Origin: Bacillus sp. KH172YL63
Lineage (GTDB): Bacteria; Bacillota; Bacilli; Bacillales; Bacillaceae_B
Direction: 5' to 3'
Length of the DNA stretch: 64,000 nt
NCBI RefSeq assembly: GCF_011398925.1
Contig: NZ_AP022842.1
Coordinates: forward strand, 546,001 to 610,000
The stretch's first letter is position 1. Each line of letters starts with the position of its first letter. Below the pieces are notes generated by a model that saw only the letters and a program-made list of their open reading frames with translations, ran no database searches and was not told where the DNA came from. Positions 15,137 through 24,854 of this stretch are shown here, in pieces. Both the position numbers and the translations under genes were made by a program.

Positions 15137-18100
15137 GTGAACAGTATTATCAATTTCGTACTTAAGAATAAGTTTGCGGTCTGGTTAATGACGATCATCG
15201 TCATCATTGCAGGCTTATATTCAGGATTTAATATGAAACTTGAAACCCTTCCGAACATCAATACACCGATTGTGAGTGTCACAACCGTGTATCCTGGAGC
15301 GACTCCGGAAGATGTGGCGGATAAGGTTTCAGAACCGATTGAAAAGCGGTTGAAGAATTTGGACGGGGTAAATGTCGTCAGCTCGACATCTTACCAAAAT
15401 GCTTCAGCTGTACAGATAGAATACAAGTTTTCGAAAGATATGGATGAAGCGAAGACTGAGGTGGAAGAAGCCCTGTCTGACCTTCCGTTTCCAGAGGGAG
15501 TCAATGAGCCGGACGTATCACGGTTGAGCTTCAATGCCTTTCCGATTATCGCTCTAAGTGTTGCGAATGAGGGGCAATCTTTAGCTCAATTAACAACTAC
15601 GGTAGAAGACACCATCATTCCTCAGCTCGAGGGAGTGGATGGAGTTGCTTCTGTTCAAGCATCAGGCCAACAAGTGCAAGAGGCGCAACTCGTCTTTGAC
15701 GAAGATAAGCTTGCCAAGTATGGATTAACAGAGGAAACCGTTCAAAATATCATTAAAGGATCTGACGTAACAGCTCCATTAGGACTGTATACGTTCAAAG
15801 ACAGTCAGAAATCAGTAATGGTTGACGGCAATATTACAACAATTGAAGATTTGAAAGAAATGAAGATCCCCGTGACGCCAAATACCGGCGCTTCCATGGG
15901 GCAGCCCGCTCAGGGGCAGGCACCTGCAGGGGGATCTCCAGAAGGTATGAAAATCCCGACGGTTACTCTATCAGATGTTGCAGATATTGAACTGATCGGA
16001 AAGGCAGAGTCCATTTCAAGAACGAACGGCCAAGAATCCATCGGACTGCAAGTCGTGAAAACGGCTGATGCCAATACGGTGGATGTCGTCAATGCCGTGA
16101 AAGAAGAAGTCAAAGGTTTTGAGAAAGACATTGATGGTGTAGAAATCATTTCTACTTTTGACCAGGGTGAACCGATCGAAGAATCTGTCAGCACAATGCT
16201 GAATAAGGCGTTATTCGGTGCCGTCTTCGCGGTCATCATCATCCTGTTATTCTTACGGGACATTAAATCGACGCTGATTTCGGTCGTATCGATTCCACTT
16301 TCGCTTCTGATTGCGATCATGTTGCTGAAACAGATGGATATCACACTGAATATTATGACGCTTGGTGCAATGACCGTTGCAATCGGACGGGTCATCGATG
16401 ACTCGATCGTTGTGGTTGAAAATATTTACCGGAGAATGTATCTGAAAGGTGAAATGCTGAAAGGGAAAGACCTGATCCGTGAGGCAACGAAAGAAATGTT
16501 CGTTCCAATCGCATCATCGACAATCGTTACGATTGCTGTATTCCTTCCATTAGGACTCGTTCAAGGGATGATCGGGGAATTATTCCTGCCATTTGCCCTG
16601 ACGATCGTATTTGCACTGCTTGCATCTCTTCTTGTAGCGGTGACGATCGTACCGATGCTTGCCCACTCCATGTTTAAAAAGGGTGTAGGGAAGAAGCACG
16701 TTGAAAAGAAAAGCCGATTGGCACAGTGGTATAAAGGCGTATTGAATTGGACGCTGAATCATAAGATCATCACATCGGTCCTTGCGATCGCGATGCTGGT
16801 AGGTAGTTTGTTCCTCGTACCATTCATCGGCGTCAGCTTCCTGCCTTCTGATGAAGAAAAGATGGTCATGGCAACATATAAGCCGGATCCAGGTCAAACA
16901 GAAGAAGACGTCAACAAGATTGCACAGGATGCGGAAGAATACTTCATGGGCCGTAAAGGTGCCGAAACGATTCAGTACTCCGTCGGCGGAGAAAATCCGA
17001 TGAGTCCTGGAAGTTCGAATAACGCAATCTTCTATGTTCAATACAATGACGATACAGAAAACTTCTCAGAAGAAAAAGAAAAAGTCATCAAAGATTTACA
17101 GAAAAACACGGATAAGGGTGAATGGGCTTCTCAGGACTTCTCTGCAAGTGCCGGCAGCAATGAAATTGTCGTGTACGTGTACGGGGAAACACTGAAAGAC
17201 ATCGAGCCTGTCGTAAACGATATACAAAGCATGATGGAAGAAAAGAAAGACTTCAAAAAAGTCGGATCAAGCATCTCTGAATCGTATGATGAGTATTCCT
17301 TCATCGCAGATCAGGAAAAGCTGAGCGAACTTGGCCTAACAGCCGGGCAAATCGCCATGGAGCTTGGCCAGACACGTCAGCGTCCGGTCATCACCACCAT
17401 CGAAAAAGACGGTGAAGAAGTGAACGTGTACCTCGACGTTGAGAAAGAAAATTATGAAGGCATCAACGATTTAACGGATAAAACGATTCAATCACCACTC
17501 GGCGTGGAAGTGCCGATTAAAGATGTGGTGGAAGTGAAAGAAGGAAAAACATCCGATACCGTTTCAAGACGTGACGGTAAAGTCTTTGCTCAGGTGAGCG
17601 GAGAATTGAAAACAGATGATGTTTCCAAAGCATCACAAGACATCCAGCAAGAAATCGATGAAATGAAGATTCCATCCGGCATCGACGTGAACATGGGCGG
17701 GGTGACGGAAGATATTCAGGAATCCTTCACACAGCTTGGACTGGCGATGCTCGCAGCGATCGCGATCGTCTACCTGATCCTTGTCGTCACATTCGGCGGC
17801 GGTCTTGCACCATTTGCCATCCTGTTCTCACTGCCATTCACGATTATCGGTGCATTGGTGGGGCTGTTGATTGCAGGGGAAACGATCAGTATCTCCTCCA
17901 TGATCGGTGCGCTTATGCTGATCGGTATCGTCGTGACCAATGCGATCGTCTTGATCGACCGTGTGATCCATAAAGAAAACGAAGGTCTATCAACACGTGA
18001 AGCATTACTGGAAGCGGGATCCACCCGTCTTCGTCCGATCCTCATGACCGCCATTGCGACAATCGGAGCATTGTTCCCGCTTGCGCTCGGTCTCGAAGGA

Positions 18101-18256
18101 AGCGGATTGATCTCGAAAGGCCTCGGAGTGACCGTTATTGGTGGATTGACCAGTTCAACCCTACTGACGCTTGTCATTGTACCGATCGTCTATGAAATTA
18201 TGATGAAAATCAAAGGGAAGATCGGTGGCCGTAAACGCAAGACAGTGAAAGAATAA
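15137..18256 (+). CDS. swrC: RND efflux pump SwrC (surfactin self-resistance)
   Basis: A 1039-aa RND transporter closely resembling B. subtilis SwrC/YerP, which exports surfactin and is needed for swarming. Segments recalled as shared include INFVLKNKFAVWL at the start, GSDVTAPLGLYTFKDSQKS and LGAMTVAIGRVIDDSIVVVE, the last with the paired Asp of the proton relay. The two periplasmic-type porter domains lie at about 35-330 and 560-830. I choose GTG at 15137 (AAGGGA 10 bases upstream), because the ATG at 15062 lies inside the promoter and operator. It is monocistronic, with a terminator at 18267. Confidence 0.9.
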   Translation: MNSIINFVLKNKFAVWLMTIIVIIAGLYSGFNMKLETLPNINTPIVSVTTVYPGATPEDVADKVSEPIEKRLKNLDGVNVVSSTSYQNASAVQIEYKFSKDMDEAKTEVEEALSDLPFPEGVNEPDVSRLSFNAFPIIALSVANEGQSLAQLTTTVEDTIIPQLEGVDGVASVQASGQQVQEAQLVFDEDKLAKYGLTEETVQNIIKGSDVTAPLGLYTFKDSQKSVMVDGNITTIEDLKEMKIPVTPNTGASMGQPAQGQAPAGGSPEGMKIPTVTLSDVADIELIGKAESISRTNGQESIGLQVVKTADANTVDVVNAVKEEVKGFEKDIDGVEIISTFDQGEPIEESVSTMLNKALFGAVFAVIIILLFLRDIKSTLISVVSIPLSLLIAIMLLKQMDITLNIMTLGAMTVAIGRVIDDSIVVVENIYRRMYLKGEMLKGKDLIREATKEMFVPIASSTIVTIAVFLPLGLVQGMIGELFLPFALTIVFALLASLLVAVTIVPMLAHSMFKKGVGKKHVEKKSRLAQWYKGVLNWTLNHKIITSVLAIAMLVGSLFLVPFIGVSFLPSDEEKMVMATYKPDPGQTEEDVNKIAQDAEEYFMGRKGAETIQYSVGGENPMSPGSSNNAIFYVQYNDDTENFSEEKEKVIKDLQKNTDKGEWASQDFSASAGSNEIVVYVYGETLKDIEPVVNDIQSMMEEKKDFKKVGSSISESYDEYSFIADQEKLSELGLTAGQIAMELGQTRQRPVITTIEKDGEEVNVYLDVEKENYEGINDLTDKTIQSPLGVEVPIKDVVEVKEGKTSDTVSRRDGKVFAQVSGELKTDDVSKASQDIQQEIDEMKIPSGIDVNMGGVTEDIQESFTQLGLAMLAAIAIVYLILVVTFGGGLAPFAILFSLPFTIIGALVGLLIAGETISISSMIGALMLIGIVVTNAIVLIDRVIHKENEGLSTREALLEAGSTRLRPILMTAIATIGALFPLALGLEGSGLISKGLGVTVIGGLTSSTLLTLVIVPIVYEIMMKIKGKIGGRKRKTVKE

Positions 18257-18266
18257 ATGTTGAAAG

Positions 18267-18295
18267 AAGCAGTCCTTTTGGGGGCTGCTTTTTTT
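18267..18295 (+). terminator. Terminator of swrC
   Basis: AAGCAGTCC and GGGGCTGCTT form the stem, followed by seven T. Confidence 0.8.
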
Positions 18296-18345
18296 GTTGG
18301 GACGGGTATGGACGAATCACCACTCAGCACCGACTTGCCCCGTCA

Positions 18346-18374
18346 CATATTCCCCGGACAACCATCATAGAATA
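18346..18374 (+). promoter_or_regulatory. Sigma-E-like sporulation promoter
   Basis: CATATT (18346-18351), a 14-bp spacer and CATAGAATA (18366-18374) closely match the mother-cell sigma-E pattern (ATAT-type -35, 14-15 bp, CATACAAT-type -10). The start codon of the MOP flippase lies 34 bases downstream. Confidence 0.6.
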
Positions 18375-18407
18375 GACCATCCTACACTGAAGGCAGGGTA
18401 CAGGCAT

Positions 18408-19724
18408 ATGAGTCTATTTTTAAGGGGTACGTTGGTACTGGTGGTGACGGCGTTCGCAGGTGAATGCCTGGAGTTTTTAATTAATATGATATTGGCCCGT
18501 GAGCTTGGGGAAGCGGGTCTTGGAACATATATGTCGATTTTGCCGACGGTATTTCTTATTGTGATTTTATCAAGCATGGAGCTGCCGATCAGCCTTTCGA
18601 AGTTTTTCGCAGAGAAAGAAGAGCATTTTCACCGGGGGATGCTTCATTATGCCTTCCGCTTTGCCGTGGTCACGACATGCAGCCTTTTACTTCTTATGGT
18701 GCTGCTTTATATGTGGACGCCATTATTTCAAGGGTACCATCCAGGGATACGATGGCTCGTCCTGATCGTGATTCCGATTGTGTCTTTTACCTCGATCACC
18801 CGTGGATATTTTATGGGGATCCACCAGATGGGGAAGATTGCGGCGGCGAATTTTCTCCGGAAAGGCATTCAATTAGCTCTTTTGATATCCATTTATCAAT
18901 TTCTATCCTTCAGCACGGCAGCGTCGATCTTCATTGCCCTTGGCACGCTGGTTGCGAGTGAAGGTGTTGTATTTGTTTACCTGATTCATGCTTACATCCT
19001 GGAGATTAAGGGTAAAAGAAAGGACAGCCATTCTAACCTGACAACAGCAGAAATGAGAAAGTCAGTGCTGTCGGTATCCGTGCCGACGACAGTACTGCGC
19101 CTCTTCCACGCCATCACCCATGCCATACAGCCTTTCCTGATTAAATGGGCGTTGGTTCATTCTGGAATGGGGGCGCTGGAAGCAAACGAGCATTTTGGCA
19201 TGCTCGCAGGGATCGCACTTACCATCGGATTCTTTCCTTCCTTCATTGCATTTTCCATGCTGACGGTGTTGATTCCGACCGTTTCAGGAAAAGCTTCGGC
19301 GAATGATCATGCCGGGATTCTGAAACATCTTAAACAAGTGATGTGGATGACCTTTGGTTACGGGATACCTGCCGTGTTTATTTACTATATTCTTGGGGAT
19401 TACTTAACAGAGACGTTCTTTCACTCTGCATCCTCCGCTTATTACTTAAAATTGCTCTGGCCGTATTTTCTATTTCATTTCCTGGTGTTCCCCCTTCAGG
19501 CTTTCCTGATCGGATTGGGATTGGTGAAGGATGCCCTCGTCCATACAATCTGGTCCAGCACATTTTCCTTTGCCCTGATCTATATATTGGGATCCAGGTT
19601 TGGGATGGAAGGGGTCATCGTAGGGATGAACGGAGGTGCCGTCCTGATCACGCTTTTACACTACGTCACCATCTGCAGGACACTGGAAACGACACTTTGG
19701 TTAAAATCGGCCATTAAAATGTAA
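18408..19724 (+). CDS. MOP-superfamily flippase, YkvU/SpoVB-like
   Basis: The 438-aa protein has about 12-14 membrane segments and belongs to the polysaccharide-transporter (MOP/MATE-like) superfamily. Typical is the start LARELGEAGLGTYMSILPTV with an acidic-residue-bearing first segments region. Its length is close to B. subtilis YkvU (about 445 aa), a sigma-E-dependent spore membrane protein related to SpoVB, and a sigma-E-like promoter lies just upstream. A role in moving a lipid-linked precursor during spore envelope assembly is inferred. The ribosome site GGCAGGG is weak; earlier in-frame starts would overlap the promoter. Confidence 0.75.
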   Translation: MSLFLRGTLVLVVTAFAGECLEFLINMILARELGEAGLGTYMSILPTVFLIVILSSMELPISLSKFFAEKEEHFHRGMLHYAFRFAVVTTCSLLLLMVLLYMWTPLFQGYHPGIRWLVLIVIPIVSFTSITRGYFMGIHQMGKIAAANFLRKGIQLALLISIYQFLSFSTAASIFIALGTLVASEGVVFVYLIHAYILEIKGKRKDSHSNLTTAEMRKSVLSVSVPTTVLRLFHAITHAIQPFLIKWALVHSGMGALEANEHFGMLAGIALTIGFFPSFIAFSMLTVLIPTVSGKASANDHAGILKHLKQVMWMTFGYGIPAVFIYYILGDYLTETFFHSASSAYYLKLLWPYFLFHFLVFPLQAFLIGLGLVKDALVHTIWSSTFSFALIYILGSRFGMEGVIVGMNGGAVLITLLHYVTICRTLETTLWLKSAIKM

Positions 19725-19756
19725 ACTATATAAAAACAAATGTGCTGATCTGCGAT

Positions 19757-19778
19757 AAGGGGGACGGACCTTTTATCC
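19757..19778. repeat. GGTCCGTCCC-family repeat, single copy
   Basis: AAGGGGGACGGACCTTTT in the upstream region of the antiporter gene; one half of the inverted pairs found elsewhere in the window. Confidence 0.6.
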
Positions 19779-19853
19779 AAATGGGAAACAAGCACTTGTA
19801 CATACTATTTGCTGGTAGTATGGCTGATTTCATCACCTCCAAAGGAGAAGACC

Positions 19854-21731
19854 ATGATTGATTCTATTCTATTTAATATTATGTTAGTCGGCGTGTTGGG
19901 GATTGCCTCCCAATGGGCAGCCTGGAGATTCAGGCTGCCGGCCATCGTCGTCATGTCGATCGTTGGATTGCTTGTAGGTCCATTCTTCGGACTCATCAAT
20001 CCAAAGGACGATTTTGGCGAAGTATTCAAACCTATCATATCGATGGCGGTTGCCATCATCCTGTTTGAAGGGAGCCTCAATCTTGATTTCCGGGAAGTGA
20101 GGGGACTTGGGAAACCGGTGTTCCGGATCGTCACGTTCGGTGCCCTTCTTGCCTGGCTCCTGGGCTCGCTCGGTGCCCACTATGTGGCCGGTCTGTCATG
20201 GGCGGTCGCATTCGTCATCGGCGGTCTTTTCATCGTGACGGGTCCGACGGTCATCCTCCCGCTTTTAAGACAGGCCAAGCTGAAGCCGCGTCCTGCGGCA
20301 ATCCTCAAATGGGAAGGGATCGTCGTCGATCCGTTTGGTGCACTCATAGCTGTATTTGCATTTGAAATCATCAACTTTTTAATCAGCGATGACGTCACAG
20401 GGCTTTCGCTGCTCTTATTCTTCGCCGCGTCCCTGTTTGCGGTCATATTTGGCTGGGCGCTCGGGAAATTTACCGGCTTCATTTTTGAAAATGGACATGT
20501 TCCTGAATTCTTGAAATCACCGGTCGTATTTGCCCTTGTCCTCGCCTGCTTCACGATTTCAGATCAGATCACCCATGAAACCGGCCTGCTTGCAGTCACG
20601 GCGATGGGGATGACCCTTGCGAATATGCATATCTCTTCGATTGACGATATGCGCCATTTTAAAGAAAACATATCCGTGCTGCTCATTTCGACCATCTTTG
20701 TCATGCTGACAGCATCGTTGACGATCGACACCCTGCTTGAGATCTTCAACTGGAAAATCATCGCATTTGTCCTGCTCATGCTGTTCATCGTGCGTCCGGT
20801 CTCAATTTGGCTGTCCACGATAGGGACGGACCTCTCCAACCGGGAAAAAATCCTTGTCGGATGGATTGCACCGAGGGGGATCGTCGCATTGACCGTATCA
20901 AGTTATTTTGCGGCAGTGTTGTTGGAGAAGGGGTTCGAGGATGCTTCCATCCTGACTTCCCTGACGTTCGCCCTTGTATTCTCGACGGTATGCGCACACG
21001 GCTTCTCGATTAAATGGCTCGCTAAAAAGCTCGATTTAGCCATCTCTGAACAGCCTGGAGTGGTAATTGTCGGGGGTAGCAAATTCAGCACTGAATTTGC
21101 AAAGACCCTTCAAGACCTGAAGATTCCAGTACTGATAACCGATTCATCCTGGCAGCGACTGTTTTCAGTCCGGAAGGCAGGCATTCCTTTTTACAGGGGA
21201 GAAATACTGTCAGAGCAGACCGAGTATTATCTCGATATGACACCGTATGAATATATGATCGCAGCGACAGAGCTCGATTCTTATAACGCGCTTGTCTGTA
21301 CGACATTTGTCCCTGAAATCGGAAGGAATAATCTGTTCCAGCTGAGCCTTCGCAGCAAACGGGACGATGATCTGGAGGATATGGTCCATACGATCGGCGG
21401 GCGCATCCTCTTCCAGGACCATGTCACGTGGGAGGAACTGAATAAACGGATCGAGCGTGGAGACGTATTCAGAAAAACGAATATCACGGAAAAATACACC
21501 TTTGAAGAGTATTTACAGGAAAGGGATGAACATACACTCTTGATGTTCGCCCTCAAACCGACCGGAAGAATCGAATTCTTCACGGAAAGTGCATCACCGA
21601 AGATTGAACAGGGAGATGTAATTGTCAGCCTGACCCAGCCGTGCAAAGAGCTGAACAAGATCCAGGAAAAGCTCACCGTTCAAAGGGAAAACAGTGAAAA
21701 TGAAAAGAGAAAAAGAGAAAGCGCCGATTGA
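19854..21731 (+). CDS. CPA-family cation:proton antiporter with RCK (TrkA-N/C) tail
   Basis: The 625-aa protein joins a 12-13-segment sodium/proton exchanger domain (residues 1-395; ILFEGSLNLDFREVRG and the helix GPTVILPLLRQ are typical of NhaP-like antiporters) to a cytosolic nucleotide-binding RCK domain (about 400-530; VVIVGGSKFS) and a TrkA-C-like end. The RCK tail suggests gating by a nucleotide; c-di-AMP binding by such tails is known for related antiporters but is not visible here. AAAGGAGAAG precedes the ATG. The stop codon falls in the loop of the terminator. Confidence 0.85.
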   Translation: MIDSILFNIMLVGVLGIASQWAAWRFRLPAIVVMSIVGLLVGPFFGLINPKDDFGEVFKPIISMAVAIILFEGSLNLDFREVRGLGKPVFRIVTFGALLAWLLGSLGAHYVAGLSWAVAFVIGGLFIVTGPTVILPLLRQAKLKPRPAAILKWEGIVVDPFGALIAVFAFEIINFLISDDVTGLSLLLFFAASLFAVIFGWALGKFTGFIFENGHVPEFLKSPVVFALVLACFTISDQITHETGLLAVTAMGMTLANMHISSIDDMRHFKENISVLLISTIFVMLTASLTIDTLLEIFNWKIIAFVLLMLFIVRPVSIWLSTIGTDLSNREKILVGWIAPRGIVALTVSSYFAAVLLEKGFEDASILTSLTFALVFSTVCAHGFSIKWLAKKLDLAISEQPGVVIVGGSKFSTEFAKTLQDLKIPVLITDSSWQRLFSVRKAGIPFYRGEILSEQTEYYLDMTPYEYMIAATELDSYNALVCTTFVPEIGRNNLFQLSLRSKRDDDLEDMVHTIGGRILFQDHVTWEELNKRIERGDVFRKTNITEKYTFEEYLQERDEHTLLMFALKPTGRIEFFTESASPKIEQGDVIVSLTQPCKELNKIQEKLTVQRENSENEKRKRESAD

Positions 21732-21747
21732 TCCGGCGCTTTTTCTT
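21718..21747. terminator. Terminator of the antiporter gene
   Basis: AAAGCGCCG and CGGCGCTTTTT flank a loop carrying the stop codon. It lies between convergent genes. Confidence 0.8.
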
Positions 21748-21874
21748 ATTTTTTATGGAGAAATTGCTCAGCTAACTTTTCCTTCACTTGATTATACGTC
21801 AATCCAGACTGTTTATTCTTGCGTTTCACCTCATCAATATCCGTACCTGATTTCGAGTTGTTTCTCTCCTTCAT
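21746..21874 (-). CDS. Small basic protein, possibly gamma-SASP-like (42 aa)
   Basis: Encodes 42 residues, MKERNNSKSGTDIDEVKRKN continuing KQSGLTYNQVKEKLAEQF. The TD...VK..N.QSG pattern recalls the repeat of gamma-type small acid-soluble spore proteins, but only one repeat is present, so this is a weak suggestion. AGGGGGTG lies about 9 bases before the ATG on the minus strand. Longer in-frame starts have no ribosome site. Short, hydrophilic, no signal. Spore-specific expression would support the idea. Confidence 0.6.
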   Translation of the reverse strand: MKERNNSKSGTDIDEVKRKNKQSGLTYNQVKEKLAEQFLHKK

Positions 21875-21930
21875 CGCCCTCGCACCCCCTTTCTTCTTAA
21901 TGTAGGTCAGCCCGTGATGATCTATGCACG

Positions 21931-21970
21931 AAGGTCCGTCCCCAAACATGGAGGGACGGACCTTGTCATT
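21931..21970. terminator. Inverted pair of GGTCCGTCCC repeats acting as terminator
   Basis: AAGGTCCGTCCCC (21931-21943) and GAGGGACGGACCTT (21951-21964) form a 12-13-bp stem with a short loop, 2-40 bases after the stop of the minus-strand TspO-like gene. Its tail is not T-rich, so termination is less certain than pairing. Confidence 0.65.
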
Positions 21971-21971
21971 T

Positions 21972-22700
21972 TCAGGTCACCGAACGGCGGGTCCGCTTGT
22001 ACACAAGGTCGAAGACGACGATGATCAAAGCGAGGGCGTAGGCGGTATAGGCATAGGTTGATTGATCCCCCATGTTTTTGATCCCGATTCCGATGAATGC
22101 CCATACGATGACGAGAGGGTAGAGGAAATCATGGAAAGCGATGCGGAAAGAAAAGGCGAGGATCGATGCGGCAATCAATCCAAGGTAAGCCCAAACCAAT
22201 GCCGACACACCGAATCCGTCCCAGCCGATATCGGTCAAATAATAGGTGATGTTCACGATTGTCGCAACAGAAATCCATCCCAGGTAGATCGAGAACGGGG
22301 CCCTATCCAGGAGGGACGGACCTATACTCAGGAGCCGCTTATAAAGGGCGATTAACGTACCGAGAAGACCGAGCATCACAAACACAGAGATCAGGAAAAA
22401 GTGATAGTGCCATACAAGGATCCATGAAGCGTTCAATATACTGCTCAAGACGAAAAGTCCACTCGTATCCTGGTACAGCGGTAACTCCCGCCGGTCTTTC
22501 GGAAACTGCCGGATTATCCAGAGGGCGAGAAGCAGATAAATCAGGCTCCAGATGGAAAAGACGTACCCTGCAGGTGTGATCATGATATCGAGCCTGTCAC
22601 TGATTTCTGATGTGGATTGATCATTCAACGGCAGCGTGACAGCGAGCGTGTTCATCACAATCATCACTGCGAAGGCGAGAATATTCAGGATGAGTCTCAT
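21972..22700 (-). CDS. TspO/MBR-like tryptophan-rich sensory membrane protein
   Basis: A 242-aa membrane protein with 6-8 hydrophobic segments. TPAGYVFSIWSLIYLLLALW and NASWILVWHY are characteristic of the TspO/MBR-like tryptophan-rich proteins annotated in Bacillus; these are longer than classical five-helix TspO (about 160 aa). Function in Bacillus is unclear. AAAGGGGG lies 7 bases before the ATG at 22700. A GAGGGACGGACCT repeat copy lies inside the frame (22311-22323) and encodes Gly-Pro-Ser-Leu-Leu around residue 126-130, in a loop. Confidence 0.78.
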   Translation of the reverse strand: MRLILNILAFAVMIVMNTLAVTLPLNDQSTSEISDRLDIMITPAGYVFSIWSLIYLLLALWIIRQFPKDRRELPLYQDTSGLFVLSSILNASWILVWHYHFFLISVFVMLGLLGTLIALYKRLLSIGPSLLDRAPFSIYLGWISVATIVNITYYLTDIGWDGFGVSALVWAYLGLIAASILAFSFRIAFHDFLYPLVIVWAFIGIGIKNMGDQSTYAYTAYALALIIVVFDLVYKRTRRSVT

Positions 22701-22883
22701 AGTATGTCCCCCTTTGATAACTTGTGTCATTTCTATATACTATTCCACTTTTGCTCATGCAAAAACCATCGGAAGAGAGTTTGAGTGAGAAGGGGTTTGA
22801 AAAGAAGATGGAGGAATTGGCGCATTTATCGAGAATTAAAATGAAATAGGGATCATTTTTAACAAACAATTTAGGGGGACATT

Positions 22884-24671
22884 ATGAACCGTACAACTCA
22901 TACCTATTCAGATAAGTGGGATTTAGATGTTTTTTTCAGCGGAGGAAGTGATTCAGAGGAATTCAGGGAGCACCTTGATACTTTAGCGAAAAAGAAAGAT
23001 GACTTCGCAGACAACGCCTTGGCCTTCCATCCGCCTCAATCGGCGAAGGACGGGGACCTGGTGTGGAACCTCATTGAGGAAGCGAAAGAAGTGATGCTGT
23101 ATTTGCGCCAGGCCGGTGCCTTTGTCAGCTGTCTTGAAGCCCAGAACATGCATGACCGCAAAGCTGATTCTCTCCGGGGGGAAGTGACGAGCCTGAGCGC
23201 CGACTTCTCTTCCACATTCACCAAGTTTCAGCAGCAGCTTTCCGACTGCACCGAGGACGTCTGGAATGACTTGCTTCAGCACGAAAGGCTCAGTGAGATT
23301 ACGTTTGTGCTCAATGAGTGGAGAAAGAAAGCAAAAGATAAGCTGTCGAGCACAGAGGAATCCTTGATCCAGGCATTGGCCGTCGACGGCTATCACGGTT
23401 GGGGCCAGATGTACGATACGATCGTGGGCGCGATGGAAATCAGCCATGACGGAAAAACATTGTCAGTGGGGCAGGCGAATAATCTGCTTTCAAGCCCTGA
23501 CGAAAAGACGAGGAAAGAGGTTTTTGACAAATTGGAGAGCGCATGGGAGGAGAAAGAGGACCTGTTTGCGCGCACCCTCAACCACCTGGGCGGATTCCGT
23601 TTGAATGTTTATAAAAAGCGGGGCTGGGATGAACTGATGAAGGAGCCCCTTGAATATAACAGGATGAAGCAGGAGACCCTCGATGCAATGTGGGGGGCGA
23701 TTTCCAAACACAAGCAGCCTTTCGTAAAATATTTAAATCGTAAAGCGAAGCTGATCGGAAAGGACAAGCTTGACTGGTATGACCTTGACGCACCGGTCGC
23801 AGAGTCAACGGGTACGATGTCGTATGATGAAGGAGCGGCCTTCATTCTCAAGCAATTTGCCCGTTTTGGCGAAGAAATGGCCAAGTTTGCCGAAAAAGCA
23901 TTCCAGGATGAGTGGATCGAGGCGGAGGACCGTCCGGGGAAACGTCCGGGAGGCTTCTGCACATCCTTCCCGTTAAGCGACCAATCAAGGATTTTTATGA
24001 CCTACTCCGGATCGATGTCGAATGTATCGACACTTGCCCATGAACTGGGCCATGCATTCCACTCATACGCGCTGAAACCGATGCACACCTTGAATCGGAA
24101 TTACGCGATGAACGTGGCGGAAACGGCTTCGACTTTTGCCGAAATGATCGTGGCCGATGCAGCCGTGAAAGAAGCAGGAACGAAGGAAGAGAAGATTGCC
24201 CTTGTTGAAGATAAACTGCAGCGGAGCGTCGCTTTCTTCATGAATATCCATGCCCGCTTCTTATTCGAGACCCGTTTTTATGAAGAACGGGCGAAGGGAA
24301 TTGTCTCTGTCGAGAAGCTCAATGAACTGATGGTGAAAGCCCAGCAGGAAGCGTTCGCCGATTCACTGGGTGAAGTGCATCCCCGCTTCTGGGCATCAAA
24401 ACTTCATTTCTATATTACAGGTGTGCCGTTCTATAACTTCCCGTACACATTCGGCTACCTGTTCTCCCTGAGCATTTATGCAAAGGCCCTCGAAGCAAAC
24501 GAGAACTACGAAGAGAAATACATGGCGCTCCTCCGTGACACGGCCGTCATGAACGTGGAAGAGCTTGCCATGAAACATCTCGGCGAAGACATCACCAAAG
24601 AAGCCTTCTGGGAAAAAGGCATCAAGCTCTGCATCGCAGACGTCGACGAATTCCTTGAACTGACAAAATAA
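22884..24671 (+). CDS. M3-family oligoendopeptidase F-like
   Basis: A 595-aa cytosolic zinc metallopeptidase of family M3. The zinc motif HELGH is at residues 386-390 (TLAHELGHAFHS), with the helper glutamate region about 25 residues on (NVAETASTFAEMI). The length suits the PepF/clade-3 oligoendopeptidases, which cut peptides of roughly 6-20 residues. TTAGGGGGA precedes the ATG. It is monocistronic and ends in a terminator made of a GGTCCGTCCC-type inverted pair. Confidence 0.9.
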   Translation: MNRTTHTYSDKWDLDVFFSGGSDSEEFREHLDTLAKKKDDFADNALAFHPPQSAKDGDLVWNLIEEAKEVMLYLRQAGAFVSCLEAQNMHDRKADSLRGEVTSLSADFSSTFTKFQQQLSDCTEDVWNDLLQHERLSEITFVLNEWRKKAKDKLSSTEESLIQALAVDGYHGWGQMYDTIVGAMEISHDGKTLSVGQANNLLSSPDEKTRKEVFDKLESAWEEKEDLFARTLNHLGGFRLNVYKKRGWDELMKEPLEYNRMKQETLDAMWGAISKHKQPFVKYLNRKAKLIGKDKLDWYDLDAPVAESTGTMSYDEGAAFILKQFARFGEEMAKFAEKAFQDEWIEAEDRPGKRPGGFCTSFPLSDQSRIFMTYSGSMSNVSTLAHELGHAFHSYALKPMHTLNRNYAMNVAETASTFAEMIVADAAVKEAGTKEEKIALVEDKLQRSVAFFMNIHARFLFETRFYEERAKGIVSVEKLNELMVKAQQEAFADSLGEVHPRFWASKLHFYITGVPFYNFPYTFGYLFSLSIYAKALEANENYEEKYMALLRDTAVMNVEELAMKHLGEDITKEAFWEKGIKLCIADVDEFLELTK

Positions 24672-24680
24672 CGAAGAGAT

Positions 24681-24722
24681 AGAGGTCTGTCCCCGGATTT
24701 GAGGGACGGACCTCTTCTTTTT
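24681..24722 (+). terminator. Terminator built from an inverted GGTCCGTCCC pair
   Basis: AGAGGTCTGTCCCC (24681-24694) and GAGGGACGGACCTCT (24701-24715) form the stem, followed by TCTTTTTT. One base departs from the family consensus in the left arm. Confidence 0.85.
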
Positions 24723-24854
24723 TGGGCGATTGCACGACATTGTCCTAGCTTCCCTAAGCCTCAAGTCTGATACGAAAATAAAGCTCCGGCTCGTTATGGG
24801 AAACCGGGAAAGTAGGTAGGATAAAGACATGAAGAAGAAAGGAGGCAACACCCA

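Noticed and set aside
19781..19853. Riboswitch before the antiporter gene
   Set aside because: A small hairpin (CATACTA/TAGTATG) and a CTCC/GGAG pair are present, but the region is far too short for a c-di-AMP riboswitch and fits no class I know.
22757..22849. 30-codon frame MQKPSEESLSEKGFEKKMEE before the PepF-like gene
   Set aside because: It has no ribosome site and no neighbouring translated gene; resemblance to the start of GatC (LAHLSRI) is too short.
24726..24850. LiaR binding box upstream of liaI
   Set aside because: Only a weak inverted repeat (CCTAGC...CTAAGC) is visible and it does not match the known box well enough.
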